Source: Pseudomonas brassicacearum (lineage in GTDB: Bacteria > Pseudomonadota > Gammaproteobacteria > Pseudomonadales > Pseudomonadaceae). From it: a stretch of 64,000 nt of DNA. Made by a program: the position numbers and the translations under genes. The stretch covers positions 124,001 through 188,000 of the forward strand of contig NZ_MOBJ01000014.1 in NCBI RefSeq assembly GCF_003732225.1, given 5' to 3'. Below, one piece after another: positions 24,693 to 33,605 of this stretch (positions are counted from its first letter, which is position 1; every line of letters starts with the position of its first letter). Under the pieces are notes generated by a model that saw only the letters and a program-made list of their open reading frames with translations, was not told the origin of the DNA and made no database searches.

Positions 24693-27600
24693 TTACTCGT
24701 CGACTTCACTGCTCTCGGAATTCGAAGCCTCCACTTGCGCACGGTTGATGACTTCGTCGATACCGAAGTATTCGCCGGTTCGCTGGAAGTAAGCGATGAA
24801 TCGTTGCAGGCTTTCTTCGGAAAATGGGTTCCCGCTTAGCTTGATCCGCCTGGCGACATCGACAGGCAGTTCCAGAATATCGCTGGGGATTTCGCTGATC
24901 GCGTTATCGGTAAGATTCGCCACCTGCAATGTTGTACGACTCAACAGGCCCGGCGGGATCTCGCTGATGCCTGTGTCATACAGCATGAGGGTCTTGAGTC
25001 GAGGCATCTGGCTGATGTCGGCGGGTAAGTTCAGTGGGTTGCCGCCCAGTACCAGATGCTCGATATTCTCCAGGCCCGCCAGTGCGGCCTGCGTCTGCGA
25101 GGTCAGCGTGATCAGGCAATCGGTAAGCACCAATGTCGTCAGCTCGCCCATGTTGAATACTGGCTCGGGAATCGTGCTCAGTGCATAGTCGCTGATGGTC
25201 AGATTCCGCAGGTTGGGAAAGCAGCGTAAAAAGCCATCGAGACTCGATGTCACCTGGTCTTCGCCGTCCATATGCAGTCGTGAGACATGGCCGAAGTCCG
25301 CCGTCAGTTGAGGCAAGTCGCCATTGATGACCTCATCGGTGTAGAGCTCATAAAGCGGCTCACCTGCCGCATTGACCCCTTCTTGATCGGATTCGCGACG
25401 CCAGCACTGCTCTACGGTTTCTTTGAACGCGTCGCGGGCGAAGTGCTCTTCTGTCAGCTGCGCGTTGGTGAACGGCTGACCTGTTTGCGGATGCACGGCA
25501 GGAAGGTCGGAGGTCCATGCGGCCAGATCGTTGCGCAGCGTCGTGTACTCGGTCTCCAGGCGTGTCAGTTCGGCTCTGCCGACCTCCAGGTTTCCGGGTA
25601 GCAGGTAGATGAAGTCGCTGGCTTCCTCTCTGTCCAGAAGCGGGTATAGCGCTTGGGCACGATCAATTTCAGCCGGGGCGGCCATGACGCCGAAGTCCTG
25701 GCGGGTTCGTTTAAAGTAGCGCTTGATCTGTTCGCGGCTCGCCAGCGAGAGTGGATTGTTGCCAAAGTCCATGCCTTTGCTGATGCGGGCGGGGAGATTG
25801 AAAAAGGCTGGGGCCAGATCGGTTATCTGGTTGTCATTGAGAATCGCAGTGCGCAGACTTTGATGACCCAGCAGACCCTCCGGCATGCTGCTGATGCCTG
25901 TATTGGAAAAGTCGATGAAGTTGAGTTCAGGCATTCCCTGCAGGGAGGGGGAGAGACCTAACGGGTTGTTGTAGAGGTCCAGCGTCACCAGGTTGCTGAA
26001 GGAGGAAAGCGTTGCTTGCGTATCCGGGGTCAGCACGATGCCACAGTCGGTCAGCAGCAGTTGATTGAGCTTCGGCATGTTGGACAGGGCAGGCGGGAGT
26101 TCGCCCAGGGCAACACTTCTGAGCTCGAGGCGGGTCAGCCCGCTGAAGTGTTGCAGGAAGCCCATGATGCCTTGCGGGGTGCCGCTGTTCGTCATCGATA
26201 GCGTCGAAATACGGCTGAAGTCTGCCGTTATGGTCGGCAGTTCTCCCACGAACGGTTTGAAAAAACTCAACAGGTACTCGACCCCGTCAAGGGCGTCGTC
26301 GGTAATGCTGGCGGTGATTTGCCGACGCCAGCCACGGAGCATCTCCGCCCTGAACGCGATGCGGAGCCCCCTGTTTTCCATCATCTGCGCGACGCTGAAC
26401 CTGTTACCGGTTTGAGGATCGAGGTGGGGTGCCTGATTGGTCCAAGTGTGCAGGTCATGGTTCAGTTGGGTGTACTCGCCTTGCAGGCGGGCAAGTTCGG
26501 CATGAGCACCGGTGGGGTGGGTGTGCAGGTGTTCGATGACCTCCAGCACTTCTTCCGGGTTGAGTGCCGGGTAGAGCTGGCGAACCCTCTGCACCAGATC
26601 CGGTTGGCCCGGCGGGAGTTGATCATAGCCGTCGGCGCCTCCGAGCAGGCGCAGGGTGGTCGGGTCATAGGCCGGTTTCAGTATCGGATTCTGCTCCAGA
26701 ATGTTGCGTAGTTCAGCGCGCTCCAGCGGATGCTCGCGCAGTGCTTGTTGGAGTTTTTCCCCTTGATGGGTATTGATCTTCAGTGCGTTGCGTTCGGCGT
26801 CGGGCAGGGCAAGAAGAAGCGCCTGGCTGAGGTCGGTCGCGCCGCTCAGATTCAAGCCTTCGTCGTCATAGGCTTCGTATCGACCATCCTCGCGCCGTAC
26901 CAGCACTTTGCGGATGGGGGAGTCTTGTTTGCCGATGCGGGTGCGGGTATGACCGTTGTATGAATAGTCCTGAACGTCGATCCGGACGTCGGATGTCCAG
27001 CCTGGCAGACGCTCAAGTGAATGGAGTCGCAGCAGATCGGTGTCCGGGTTTTCCAGCGATGGCAGGTCAAGCCCCTCGTAGGCTCGCGTCAGCCGTACTT
27101 CTTGCATCGCCCAGCGAGCAAGGTCCTTGAGGCGTTTCGGTACTTCGCCGGTTTGCAGAAGCCGCAGCTCGGAACTCGTGGCGGTATCCATCAGTTCGGT
27201 CGCCACGCTGAGTGGCAGCCCCGTCGTGGTGTCGAGCAGTTTTTGAAGCGTGGCGTTGTGGGTGCGTTCAAGTGCCCGGTACCGGCTGTCGAACAGTGAT
27301 GTTCTTTGTCGGGCGGCGGTCTGTGCGAGTTTTTGTCTCAGGGTTGCGGCGCGTGCGCTCAGCGAGAGAGGCGGCGAGCCCCGGTCTTCTTCAAGAAGGG
27401 TTTTCTGCTCGGTTTCACTCAGGTGGGCAAGCAGGGTTTTGAGCAGGTCGCCGTCGGTCAATCGACCTTCCTGAACCTCAATGCCCGACCGTGCAAGGCT
27501 GGTGGTTTCCCAGGCAATGTTTCCCTGTGCATCGAGCAGGCTGAGGCCTGTACTGTCGGGCCACAAGAAGTGTTCGGTGAGCAGCTGGAGTTGGGTTTGA

Positions 27601-29744
27601 GAGTCGGCCTTTGAATACTGTTCGTGATGCTCGCTGCCGAGGCGGTCGATAAAGGTTTGCAGGTCTTTGTCAATGTTGAGGCGTTTGAGAGTATCGGCCA
27701 GCAGGGACGGCATCGGCTCATGCTCGACATGCATTTTGCGCAGGGTGTTCTCGTGCAACCCGCTGGCCTTGAGTGCATGCTCGCGTTCGACGGGAGAGAG
27801 CTTTTCGCTCAGAGGGCCCAGGCGCTGCAATAGCGTGCGTTTGTCCCATTCCAGCGGTCGGTCGAGCTCGGTCTGCCAGGCGCCGCTGCCGTTGTGTTTG
27901 AGCGCGGGGCTGTAAGCGTCGGGCCGGGTGGGGTGCTCAATGTGGTAGTCGTCGGTCGGGTCTTGTCTGACCGCGAAGCGCTTGCCCTCGATGGGGACGA
28001 TGGTTTTGCCGTTGTGGTGATGCAGTCCTGATGCGTTGGGAATCGAGTGCCGTGGCAAGGTCGCGGTATGTTCGTAGGGGCTCAGGTCGGGTTTCCAGTA
28101 AAGGGTTTTGCCGTTGGCCGCCTGCACCGGTTTGAACCGGTCAATGAAGGCGACGACCTCTGCGGGCAGTGCCTTGCGAAACTCTCCTGCGGCAATGACG
28201 CCGCCTGCGGCGAAGGCCCCCAACTGGATCAGAGTCTCTACCACCGTCATCAGGTGCTCGAACGCTTCGACGGTCTGCCCCTGCGCCCAGTCGATGATCC
28301 CTTCGAATGCATCGTTGACCAGTTGATAAGCCATGTAGGCCAGCATCAACTCCCCCAGAAACGGCACAAAGGGCAGGGCGACGAAAGCGGCGAGCTGAAC
28401 AATGGCTGATGCCACGCCGGTAAAGGAGTCCCAGAGTGCCCAGCGAGCTTTTTGGTCCGCCATTGCGGTGGAAACCGCGATGACCCGGGCGTCGTTGAGG
28501 ATTTTGTTCAGTTGTTCCCGGTAGAGATGGGGCCATGGGCCGCGATGGATCGGCGTGACAGAAAATTGCAGATTGGGCCGCTCTACCGGCGTTTCACGCC
28601 ATGACGGCAGCGGGTCACTGTAAGGGCGTTGATGCCAGGTCACCTGACTCAGGCGATCGGCCAGGTTGCCAAAGAAATGCCCGCGGTCTTCGTGAGCCAC
28701 AAAGCGGCTGAAAAATTGTTGGTAATCCGGGGTGCGCAGCTGGCGAGTGAGGGTTTGCATCAGCTCGGCCGTCGAGGTGTATTCCTTGATCGGGTGCTCC
28801 GGGTCATCGGGGATGTAGACCGCGATTCGTGCAGTATTGCGTGAGCGTTCCAGGTTCGGCGCAAACACCACGATGCCGGTCAGCTTGGCGGACATGATTG
28901 TCAGGTCGTGGCACAGCAAGGGTTCGTTGCCGAGCTTGATGCTGTACGAGCCTTCAGCCAGTCCCAGGATCAGCTGAAAGAAGTCGTCCTGAATGTCGCC
29001 GTTCATGCGAGCCAGTTGCAGCGCCGCCTTCAGTGCTGCTTTCTGGCTGGCCTCGATCCTGGTGCGCAGCACGGTCGCGACCAGCGGATTGGAGATGCCC
29101 AGATTCTCCTCAAGGTAGGCGCGGTACTGGCCGCCGATGTCCAGCTCGCGGCATAACCGGGTAAAGGCCTGGACTGTGATCGTCTGGTTGAGCGCCGGCA
29201 GGGTGTCGAACTGTCCGGTCGAAGAAGGCTCAGTGATGAACGTCGAGTCGGGTTCGTAGGCATCCTTGTGGGTTTCCTGTTCTTCAAAGTTGTGCAGCGC
29301 CGCATTCAGCAGCGAAACCGTCCAGGTGCGAGCGGCGCCTGACTTGATCGGGAACCAGGGAATGGTCGCGGGAATGTACAGGCGCAAGAACGTGCCTTTA
29401 ACGTCCAGATCCACGCCGAATCGTGCTTTCAGGGCGTTTTTTAGCAGTGGCTCGGCAAAAGCGTAGGCGTCTTGCAGGTTTTCCAGCGCGCGGTCGACAT
29501 GGTTTTGTGCCGTCCAGTGCGCGGCATTCAGTCGCCCGAGTTCGGCGTGTTGCGGAGCCGGTGCCGCGCGCAGACGATTCGCCAGTAACGGACGTGCCTC
29601 CTTCAGCGCCAGGCGCCTGACGGATGATGCGTTCCCGAGCCAGTGGGGAATCGTCTGGGTGAGAGGCGGATAGTGAGTGTCGGTGTGTGCGATATACGTT
29701 GCGTCAGCCAGGGCTGTTCGCGTTTGCTCATCGGGTAATTGCAT
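24693..29744 (-). CDS. DUF6543/leucine-rich-repeat toxin-like protein
   Basis: A 1683-residue protein of the large Pseudomonas DUF6543 (dermonecrotic-toxin-like) family. The N-terminal domain (about residues 60-400) contains FAEPLLKNALKARFGVD and VFAPNLERSRNTARIAVYIP. Hydrophobic segments follow (about 440-475 and 505-522: LVNDAFEGIIDWAQG lies between). A long helical middle leads to two tandem copies of a unit of about 310 residues, at roughly 1055-1367 and 1368-1683. Each unit is a helical spacer (LYP-L..EE...; the shared PQTG(N/Q)-F motif) plus five or six leucine-rich repeats (LTTLVLTDC, NNPLGL, DNAISEIP). Relatives often end in a NEL ubiquitin-ligase domain; none is visible and the protein stops in an acidic tail (SNSESSEVDE). 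It sits between argR and aruC, which are adjacent or nearly so in P. aeruginosa, so it is probably acquired. No secretion signal is visible. Confidence 0.8.
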   Translation of the reverse strand: MQLPDEQTRTALADATYIAHTDTHYPPLTQTIPHWLGNASSVRRLALKEARPLLANRLRAAPAPQHAELGRLNAAHWTAQNHVDRALENLQDAYAFAEPLLKNALKARFGVDLDVKGTFLRLYIPATIPWFPIKSGAARTWTVSLLNAALHNFEEQETHKDAYEPDSTFITEPSSTGQFDTLPALNQTITVQAFTRLCRELDIGGQYRAYLEENLGISNPLVATVLRTRIEASQKAALKAALQLARMNGDIQDDFFQLILGLAEGSYSIKLGNEPLLCHDLTIMSAKLTGIVVFAPNLERSRNTARIAVYIPDDPEHPIKEYTSTAELMQTLTRQLRTPDYQQFFSRFVAHEDRGHFFGNLADRLSQVTWHQRPYSDPLPSWRETPVERPNLQFSVTPIHRGPWPHLYREQLNKILNDARVIAVSTAMADQKARWALWDSFTGVASAIVQLAAFVALPFVPFLGELMLAYMAYQLVNDAFEGIIDWAQGQTVEAFEHLMTVVETLIQLGAFAAGGVIAAGEFRKALPAEVVAFIDRFKPVQAANGKTLYWKPDLSPYEHTATLPRHSIPNASGLHHHNGKTIVPIEGKRFAVRQDPTDDYHIEHPTRPDAYSPALKHNGSGAWQTELDRPLEWDKRTLLQRLGPLSEKLSPVEREHALKASGLHENTLRKMHVEHEPMPSLLADTLKRLNIDKDLQTFIDRLGSEHHEQYSKADSQTQLQLLTEHFLWPDSTGLSLLDAQGNIAWETTSLARSGIEVQEGRLTDGDLLKTLLAHLSETEQKTLLEEDRGSPPLSLSARAATLRQKLAQTAARQRTSLFDSRYRALERTHNATLQKLLDTTTGLPLSVATELMDTATSSELRLLQTGEVPKRLKDLARWAMQEVRLTRAYEGLDLPSLENPDTDLLRLHSLERLPGWTSDVRIDVQDYSYNGHTRTRIGKQDSPIRKVLVRREDGRYEAYDDEGLNLSGATDLSQALLLALPDAERNALKINTHQGEKLQQALREHPLERAELRNILEQNPILKPAYDPTTLRLLGGADGYDQLPPGQPDLVQRVRQLYPALNPEEVLEVIEHLHTHPTGAHAELARLQGEYTQLNHDLHTWTNQAPHLDPQTGNRFSVAQMMENRGLRIAFRAEMLRGWRRQITASITDDALDGVEYLLSFFKPFVGELPTITADFSRISTLSMTNSGTPQGIMGFLQHFSGLTRLELRSVALGELPPALSNMPKLNQLLLTDCGIVLTPDTQATLSSFSNLVTLDLYNNPLGLSPSLQGMPELNFIDFSNTGISSMPEGLLGHQSLRTAILNDNQITDLAPAFFNLPARISKGMDFGNNPLSLASREQIKRYFKRTRQDFGVMAAPAEIDRAQALYPLLDREEASDFIYLLPGNLEVGRAELTRLETEYTTLRNDLAAWTSDLPAVHPQTGQPFTNAQLTEEHFARDAFKETVEQCWRRESDQEGVNAAGEPLYELYTDEVINGDLPQLTADFGHVSRLHMDGEDQVTSSLDGFLRCFPNLRNLTISDYALSTIPEPVFNMGELTTLVLTDCLITLTSQTQAALAGLENIEHLVLGGNPLNLPADISQMPRLKTLMLYDTGISEIPPGLLSRTTLQVANLTDNAISEIPSDILELPVDVARRIKLSGNPFSEESLQRFIAYFQRTGEYFGIDEVINRAQVEASNSESSEVDE

Positions 29745-29896
29745 CTTGCTGGTCCATTAACGCTCAAAGAGCGTCAAGGGAAACAAGATGCGCCGTTCAC
29801 GGTGCGGTACATATTTAGGCACGCAGGCATTCATCTCTCGCCAAGCCTGCCGCAAATCCGCGCCAGCAGTTTAAACTGCGCCTTTGCGACGCTATT

Positions 29897-29963
29897 TGTC
29901 GCATTGCCGTAAACCCGGAGAAATCCGGGGTTTGCGCTATAAGAAGTTGTCGCTTGGCGGCAA
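29897..29963 (+). promoter_or_regulatory. two ArgR half-site-like sequences upstream of aruC
   Basis: TGTCGC-N8-AA occurs at 29897-29912 and again at 29948-29963, 51 bp apart and in the same orientation, 80-145 bp before aruC. The pattern is that of P. aeruginosa ArgR half-sites, although the usual 21-bp spacing is not met. A hairpin AACCCCGG-like stem (29911-29933) lies between them. Confidence 0.45.
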
Positions 29964-30041
29964 GGCCGGGCTGAAAACTGTCCTTACAATCCCCTCATCG
30001 CTCGCCAGTTTCAGGCGGGTGTTTCTCATCAGGAGACTCCG

Positions 30042-31262
30042 ATGTCCGTTGAGCACGCTGCGGTACAACGCGCCGATTTTGACCAGGTAATGGTTCCCAA
30101 CTACGCGCCTGCCGCTTTCATTCCGGTACGTGGCGCCGGTTCCCGCGTTTGGGACCAGTCTGGCCGCGAGCTGATCGACTTCGCCGGCGGGATTGCGGTT
30201 AACGTATTGGGCCATGCGCACCCGGCACTGGTCGGTGCGTTGACCGAGCAAGCGAACAAGCTGTGGCACGTGTCCAACGTGTTCACCAATGAGCCGGCCC
30301 TGCGCCTGGCGCATAAGCTGATCGATGCGACTTTCGCCGAGCGCGTGTTCTTCTGCAACTCCGGCGCCGAAGCCAACGAGGCCGCCTTCAAGCTGGCCCG
30401 TCGTGTCGCTCACGATCGTTTCGGTCCAGAGAAGTACGAAATCATCGCCGCGCTCAACAGCTTCCACGGTCGTACGCTGTTCACCGTGAACGTTGGTGGC
30501 CAGTCGAAGTACTCCGACGGTTTCGGTCCGAAGATCACCGGCATCACTCACGTCAAGTTCAACGATCTGGAAGCGCTCAAAGCGGCTATTTCCGACAAGA
30601 CCTGCGCGGTAGTACTGGAGCCGATCCAGGGCGAGGGCGGTGTATTGCCGGCTGAACTTTCGTACCTGCAAGGCGCTCGCGAACTCTGCACCGCACACAA
30701 CGCGCTGCTGATTTTCGACGAAGTACAAACCGGCATGGGCCGCAGCGGTGAGCTGTTCGCTTACCAGCATTACGGCGTGACACCGGACATCCTGACCAGC
30801 GCCAAGAGCCTGGGCGGTGGTTTCCCGATCGCGGCGATGCTGACCAGCGAAGCCCTGGCCAAACATCTGGTGGTCGGCACTCACGGCACCACTTACGGCG
30901 GCAACCCGTTGGCGTGCGCCGTGGCTGAAGCGGTGATCGATGTGGTCAACACCCCTGAAGTGTTGAACGGCGTCAAAGCCAAGCACGATCTGTTCAAGTC
31001 TCGCCTGGAGCAGATCGGCGCCAAGTACGGCCTGTTCACTCAAGTGCGTGGCCTGGGACTGCTGCTCGGTTGCGTGTTGAGCGAGGCCTGGAAAGGCAAG
31101 GCCAAGGACATCTTCAACGCCGCTGAAAAAGAAGGCCTGATGATTCTGCAAGCCGGCCCTGACGTGATTCGTTTCGCGCCAAGCCTGGTGGTTGAAGACG
31201 CGGACATCGAGCAAGGTCTGGAGCGCTTCGAGCGCGCCGTGGCCAAACTGACTCAAGCCTGA
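30042..31262 (+). CDS. aruC: succinylornithine/acetylornithine transaminase
   Basis: A 406-residue class III pyridoxal-phosphate aminotransferase, AstC/AruC, which converts N2-succinylornithine to succinylglutamate semialdehyde and can also act on acetylornithine. Seen: FCNSGAEANEAAFKLARRVA, the Asp of LLIFDEVQTGMGRSGELFAY and the PLP-lysine region LTSAKSLGGGFPIAAML, then THGTTYGGNPLACAVAEAV. AGGAG lies just ahead of the ATG. It opens the arginine succinyltransferase cluster, probably under ArgR. Confidence 0.94.
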   Translation: MSVEHAAVQRADFDQVMVPNYAPAAFIPVRGAGSRVWDQSGRELIDFAGGIAVNVLGHAHPALVGALTEQANKLWHVSNVFTNEPALRLAHKLIDATFAERVFFCNSGAEANEAAFKLARRVAHDRFGPEKYEIIAALNSFHGRTLFTVNVGGQSKYSDGFGPKITGITHVKFNDLEALKAAISDKTCAVVLEPIQGEGGVLPAELSYLQGARELCTAHNALLIFDEVQTGMGRSGELFAYQHYGVTPDILTSAKSLGGGFPIAAMLTSEALAKHLVVGTHGTTYGGNPLACAVAEAVIDVVNTPEVLNGVKAKHDLFKSRLEQIGAKYGLFTQVRGLGLLLGCVLSEAWKGKAKDIFNAAEKEGLMILQAGPDVIRFAPSLVVEDADIEQGLERFERAVAKLTQA

Positions 31263-31323
31263 TCGACCCTTCGACGCCTGATCATTCAGGCGTCGAACCC
31301 AATTTTATGCCGGGCCCGCTTTA

Positions 31324-31413
31324 TGTGGGAGCGAGCTTGCTCGCGATGAGGGCCTTACAGCCAACATCTTTGTTGCCTGACAGGACGCAATCGCGAGCAA
31401 GCTCGCTCCCACA
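31324..31413. repeat. REP pair (BIME) between aruC and aruF
   Basis: A forward REP at 31324-31348 and a reversed copy at 31390-31413 flank a short spacer in the aruC-aruF gap. It could form a large hairpin affecting message stability across the operon. Confidence 0.9.
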
Positions 31414-31477
31414 GGTGTCTCAAAGGCCGGCCCGGCCTTTTTTCCTCTGTGTGTTTTTTCGAGAAAGGAGTGACACC

Positions 31478-32497
31478 ATGCTGGTGATGCGCCCCGCGCA
31501 AATGGCTGATCTGGGCGAGGTACAGCGTCTGGCTGCGGACAGCCCGATTGGTGTCACTTCCTTGCCGGATGATGTCGAACGTCTGAGCGACAAGATTGCC
31601 GCAAGCGAAGCGTCGTTCGCTGCCGAAGTCAGCTTCAACGGTGAAGAGAGCTATTTCTTCGTCCTCGAAGACACCGCCACCGGCAAACTGGCCGGTTGCT
31701 CGGCCATCGTCGCGTCGGCCGGTTATTCCGAGCCGTTCTACAGCTTCCGTAATGAAACCTTCGTGCACGCCTCCCGCGAGCTGAAGATTCATAACAAGAT
31801 CCACGTGCTCTCCCAGTGCCACGACCTGACCGGCAACAGTCTGCTGACCAGTTTCTACGTGCTGCCGGAGCTGGTGGGGTCGGCCTGGTCGGAACTCAAC
31901 TCTCGCGGTCGCCTGCTGTTCGTTGCCAGTCACCCGGAGCGTTTCGCTGATTCGGTCGTCACCGAGATCGTCGGTTACAGCGACGAAAATGGCGACTCGC
32001 CATTCTGGGATGCCATCGGTCGCAACTTCTTCGACTTGAACTACGCCGCCGCCGAGCGTCTGTGCGGGCTCAAGAGCCGGACCTTCCTCGCTGAATTGAT
32101 GCCGCATTACCCGATCTACGTGCCGCTACTGCCGGACTCCGCCCAAGAGGCCATGGGTCAGGTGCATCCGCGTGCGCAGATCACCTTCGACATACTGATG
32201 CGCGAAGGCTTCGAGACCGATCATTACATCGACATTTTCGACGGTGGCCCAACGCTGCACGCACGTGTTTCGGGGATCCGTTCGATCGCCCAGAGCCGTG
32301 TGGTGCCGGTGAAAATCGGTGAGCCGGTCAAAGGTGCCGGTCGTCAGTACCTGGTGGCCAACGCCCAGTTGCAGGATTACCGCGCGGTATTGCTCGAGCT
32401 GGATTATGCGCCGGGCAAACCGGTAACCCTGGATCTTGAAGCCGCCGAAGCCCTGGGCGTCGGTGAAGGTGCCAGCGTGCGCCTGGTGGCGGTCTGA
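31478..32497 (+). CDS. aruF: arginine N-succinyltransferase alpha subunit
   Basis: A 339-residue AstA-family acyltransferase subunit that transfers succinyl from succinyl-CoA to arginine. Landmarks are MLVMRPAQMADLGEVQRLA, the shared FYSFRNETFVHASRELKIHN block, CHDLTGNSLLTSFYVLPELV, and SPFWDAIGRNFFDLNYAAAE. GGAG lies 8 bases before ATG 31478; a longer in-frame extension runs through the REP pair and is discarded. AruF and AruG are paralogous subunits of one enzyme in Pseudomonas. Confidence 0.94.
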   Translation: MLVMRPAQMADLGEVQRLAADSPIGVTSLPDDVERLSDKIAASEASFAAEVSFNGEESYFFVLEDTATGKLAGCSAIVASAGYSEPFYSFRNETFVHASRELKIHNKIHVLSQCHDLTGNSLLTSFYVLPELVGSAWSELNSRGRLLFVASHPERFADSVVTEIVGYSDENGDSPFWDAIGRNFFDLNYAAAERLCGLKSRTFLAELMPHYPIYVPLLPDSAQEAMGQVHPRAQITFDILMREGFETDHYIDIFDGGPTLHARVSGIRSIAQSRVVPVKIGEPVKGAGRQYLVANAQLQDYRAVLLELDYAPGKPVTLDLEAAEALGVGEGASVRLVAV

Positions 32498-32579
32498 CAC
32501 CTAGAGAAGCATGCCTGATTCAAGGCTTGAGAGCAGCGAGTTTCACGGGTGGCAATAGCGGCCCGTTTGAGGAGATAGC

Positions 32580-33605
32580 ATGATCGTTCGTCCCGTACGC
32601 AGCAGCGATTTACCCGCTCTGATCGACCTGGCCCGCAGCACCGGCACCGGCCTGACCACCTTGCCGGCCAACGAAGAGCGTCTGTCTCATCGGGTTGGCT
32701 GGGCTGAAAAGACCTTTCGCGGCGAAGCGGGGCGCGGCGACGCGGACTACCTGTTCGTGCTCGAAGACGATAACGGTCGCGTGGTCGGTATTTCCGCGAT
32801 TGCCGGCGCCGTCGGCCTGCGTGAGCCTTGGTACAACTTCCGGGTCGGTCTGACTGTCAGCGCTTCGCAAGAGCTGAACATCTACCGCGAAATCCCGACG
32901 CTGTTCCTGGCCAACGACCTGACCGGTAACTCCGAGCTGTGCTCGTTGTTCCTGCACGCCGATTACCGTTCCGGCCTCAACGGCCGCATGCTGGCCAAGG
33001 CGCGGATGCTGTTCATCGCCGAATTCCCGCAGCTGTTCGGCAACAAGATCATTGCCGAGATGCGCGGTGTGTCCGATGAAGCCGGCCGTTCGCCGTTCTG
33101 GGAAAGCCTGGGGCGACACTTCTTCAAAATGGAATTCAGCCAGGCTGATTACCTGACGGGCGTGGGCAACAAGGCGTTCATCGCCGAGCTGATGCCGAAG
33201 TTCCCGCTGTACACCTGCTTCCTCTCTGAAGACGCGCGCAATGTGATCGGCCAGGTTCACCCTGACACCGAGCCAGCGCTGGCGATGCTCAAGAGCGAAG
33301 GTTTCAGTTACCAGGGTTACGTCGACATCTTCGACGCCGGTCCTGCCGTTGAATGCGAAACCGGCAAGATCCGCGCGGTCCGCGACAGCCAGGCACTGGT
33401 GCTGGCCATCGGCACCCCGGGTGACGACGCCACGCCATTTTTGATTCACAACCGTAAACGCGAAGACTGCCGGATCACTGCCGCTCCAGCACGCTTTGCC
33501 GCCGGTACCCTGGTGGTCGACCAACTGACCGCCAAACGTCTTCAACTCAATGCCGGCGATCAAGTACGTGCCGTGCCGTTGTCTGCTGCTCGGGAGTCGA
33601 AATAA
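32580..33605 (+). CDS. aruG: arginine N-succinyltransferase beta subunit
   Basis: A 341-residue paralogue of AruF (WYNFRVGLTVSASQELNIYR; ANDLTGNSELCSLFLHADYR; SPFWESLGRHFFKMEFSQAD; GFSYQGYVDIFDAGPAVECE). The two form the first enzyme of the AST pathway. GAGGAG lies just before the ATG. The stop shares one base with the astD start (TAATG), so translation is probably coupled. Confidence 0.94.
   Translation: MIVRPVRSSDLPALIDLARSTGTGLTTLPANEERLSHRVGWAEKTFRGEAGRGDADYLFVLEDDNGRVVGISAIAGAVGLREPWYNFRVGLTVSASQELNIYREIPTLFLANDLTGNSELCSLFLHADYRSGLNGRMLAKARMLFIAEFPQLFGNKIIAEMRGVSDEAGRSPFWESLGRHFFKMEFSQADYLTGVGNKAFIAELMPKFPLYTCFLSEDARNVIGQVHPDTEPALAMLKSEGFSYQGYVDIFDAGPAVECETGKIRAVRDSQALVLAIGTPGDDATPFLIHNRKREDCRITAAPARFAAGTLVVDQLTAKRLQLNAGDQVRAVPLSAARESK

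Noticed and set aside
29937..31256. A 439-codon minus-strand frame opposite aruC
   Set aside because: Antisense to a complete aminotransferase gene; no recognisable domain.
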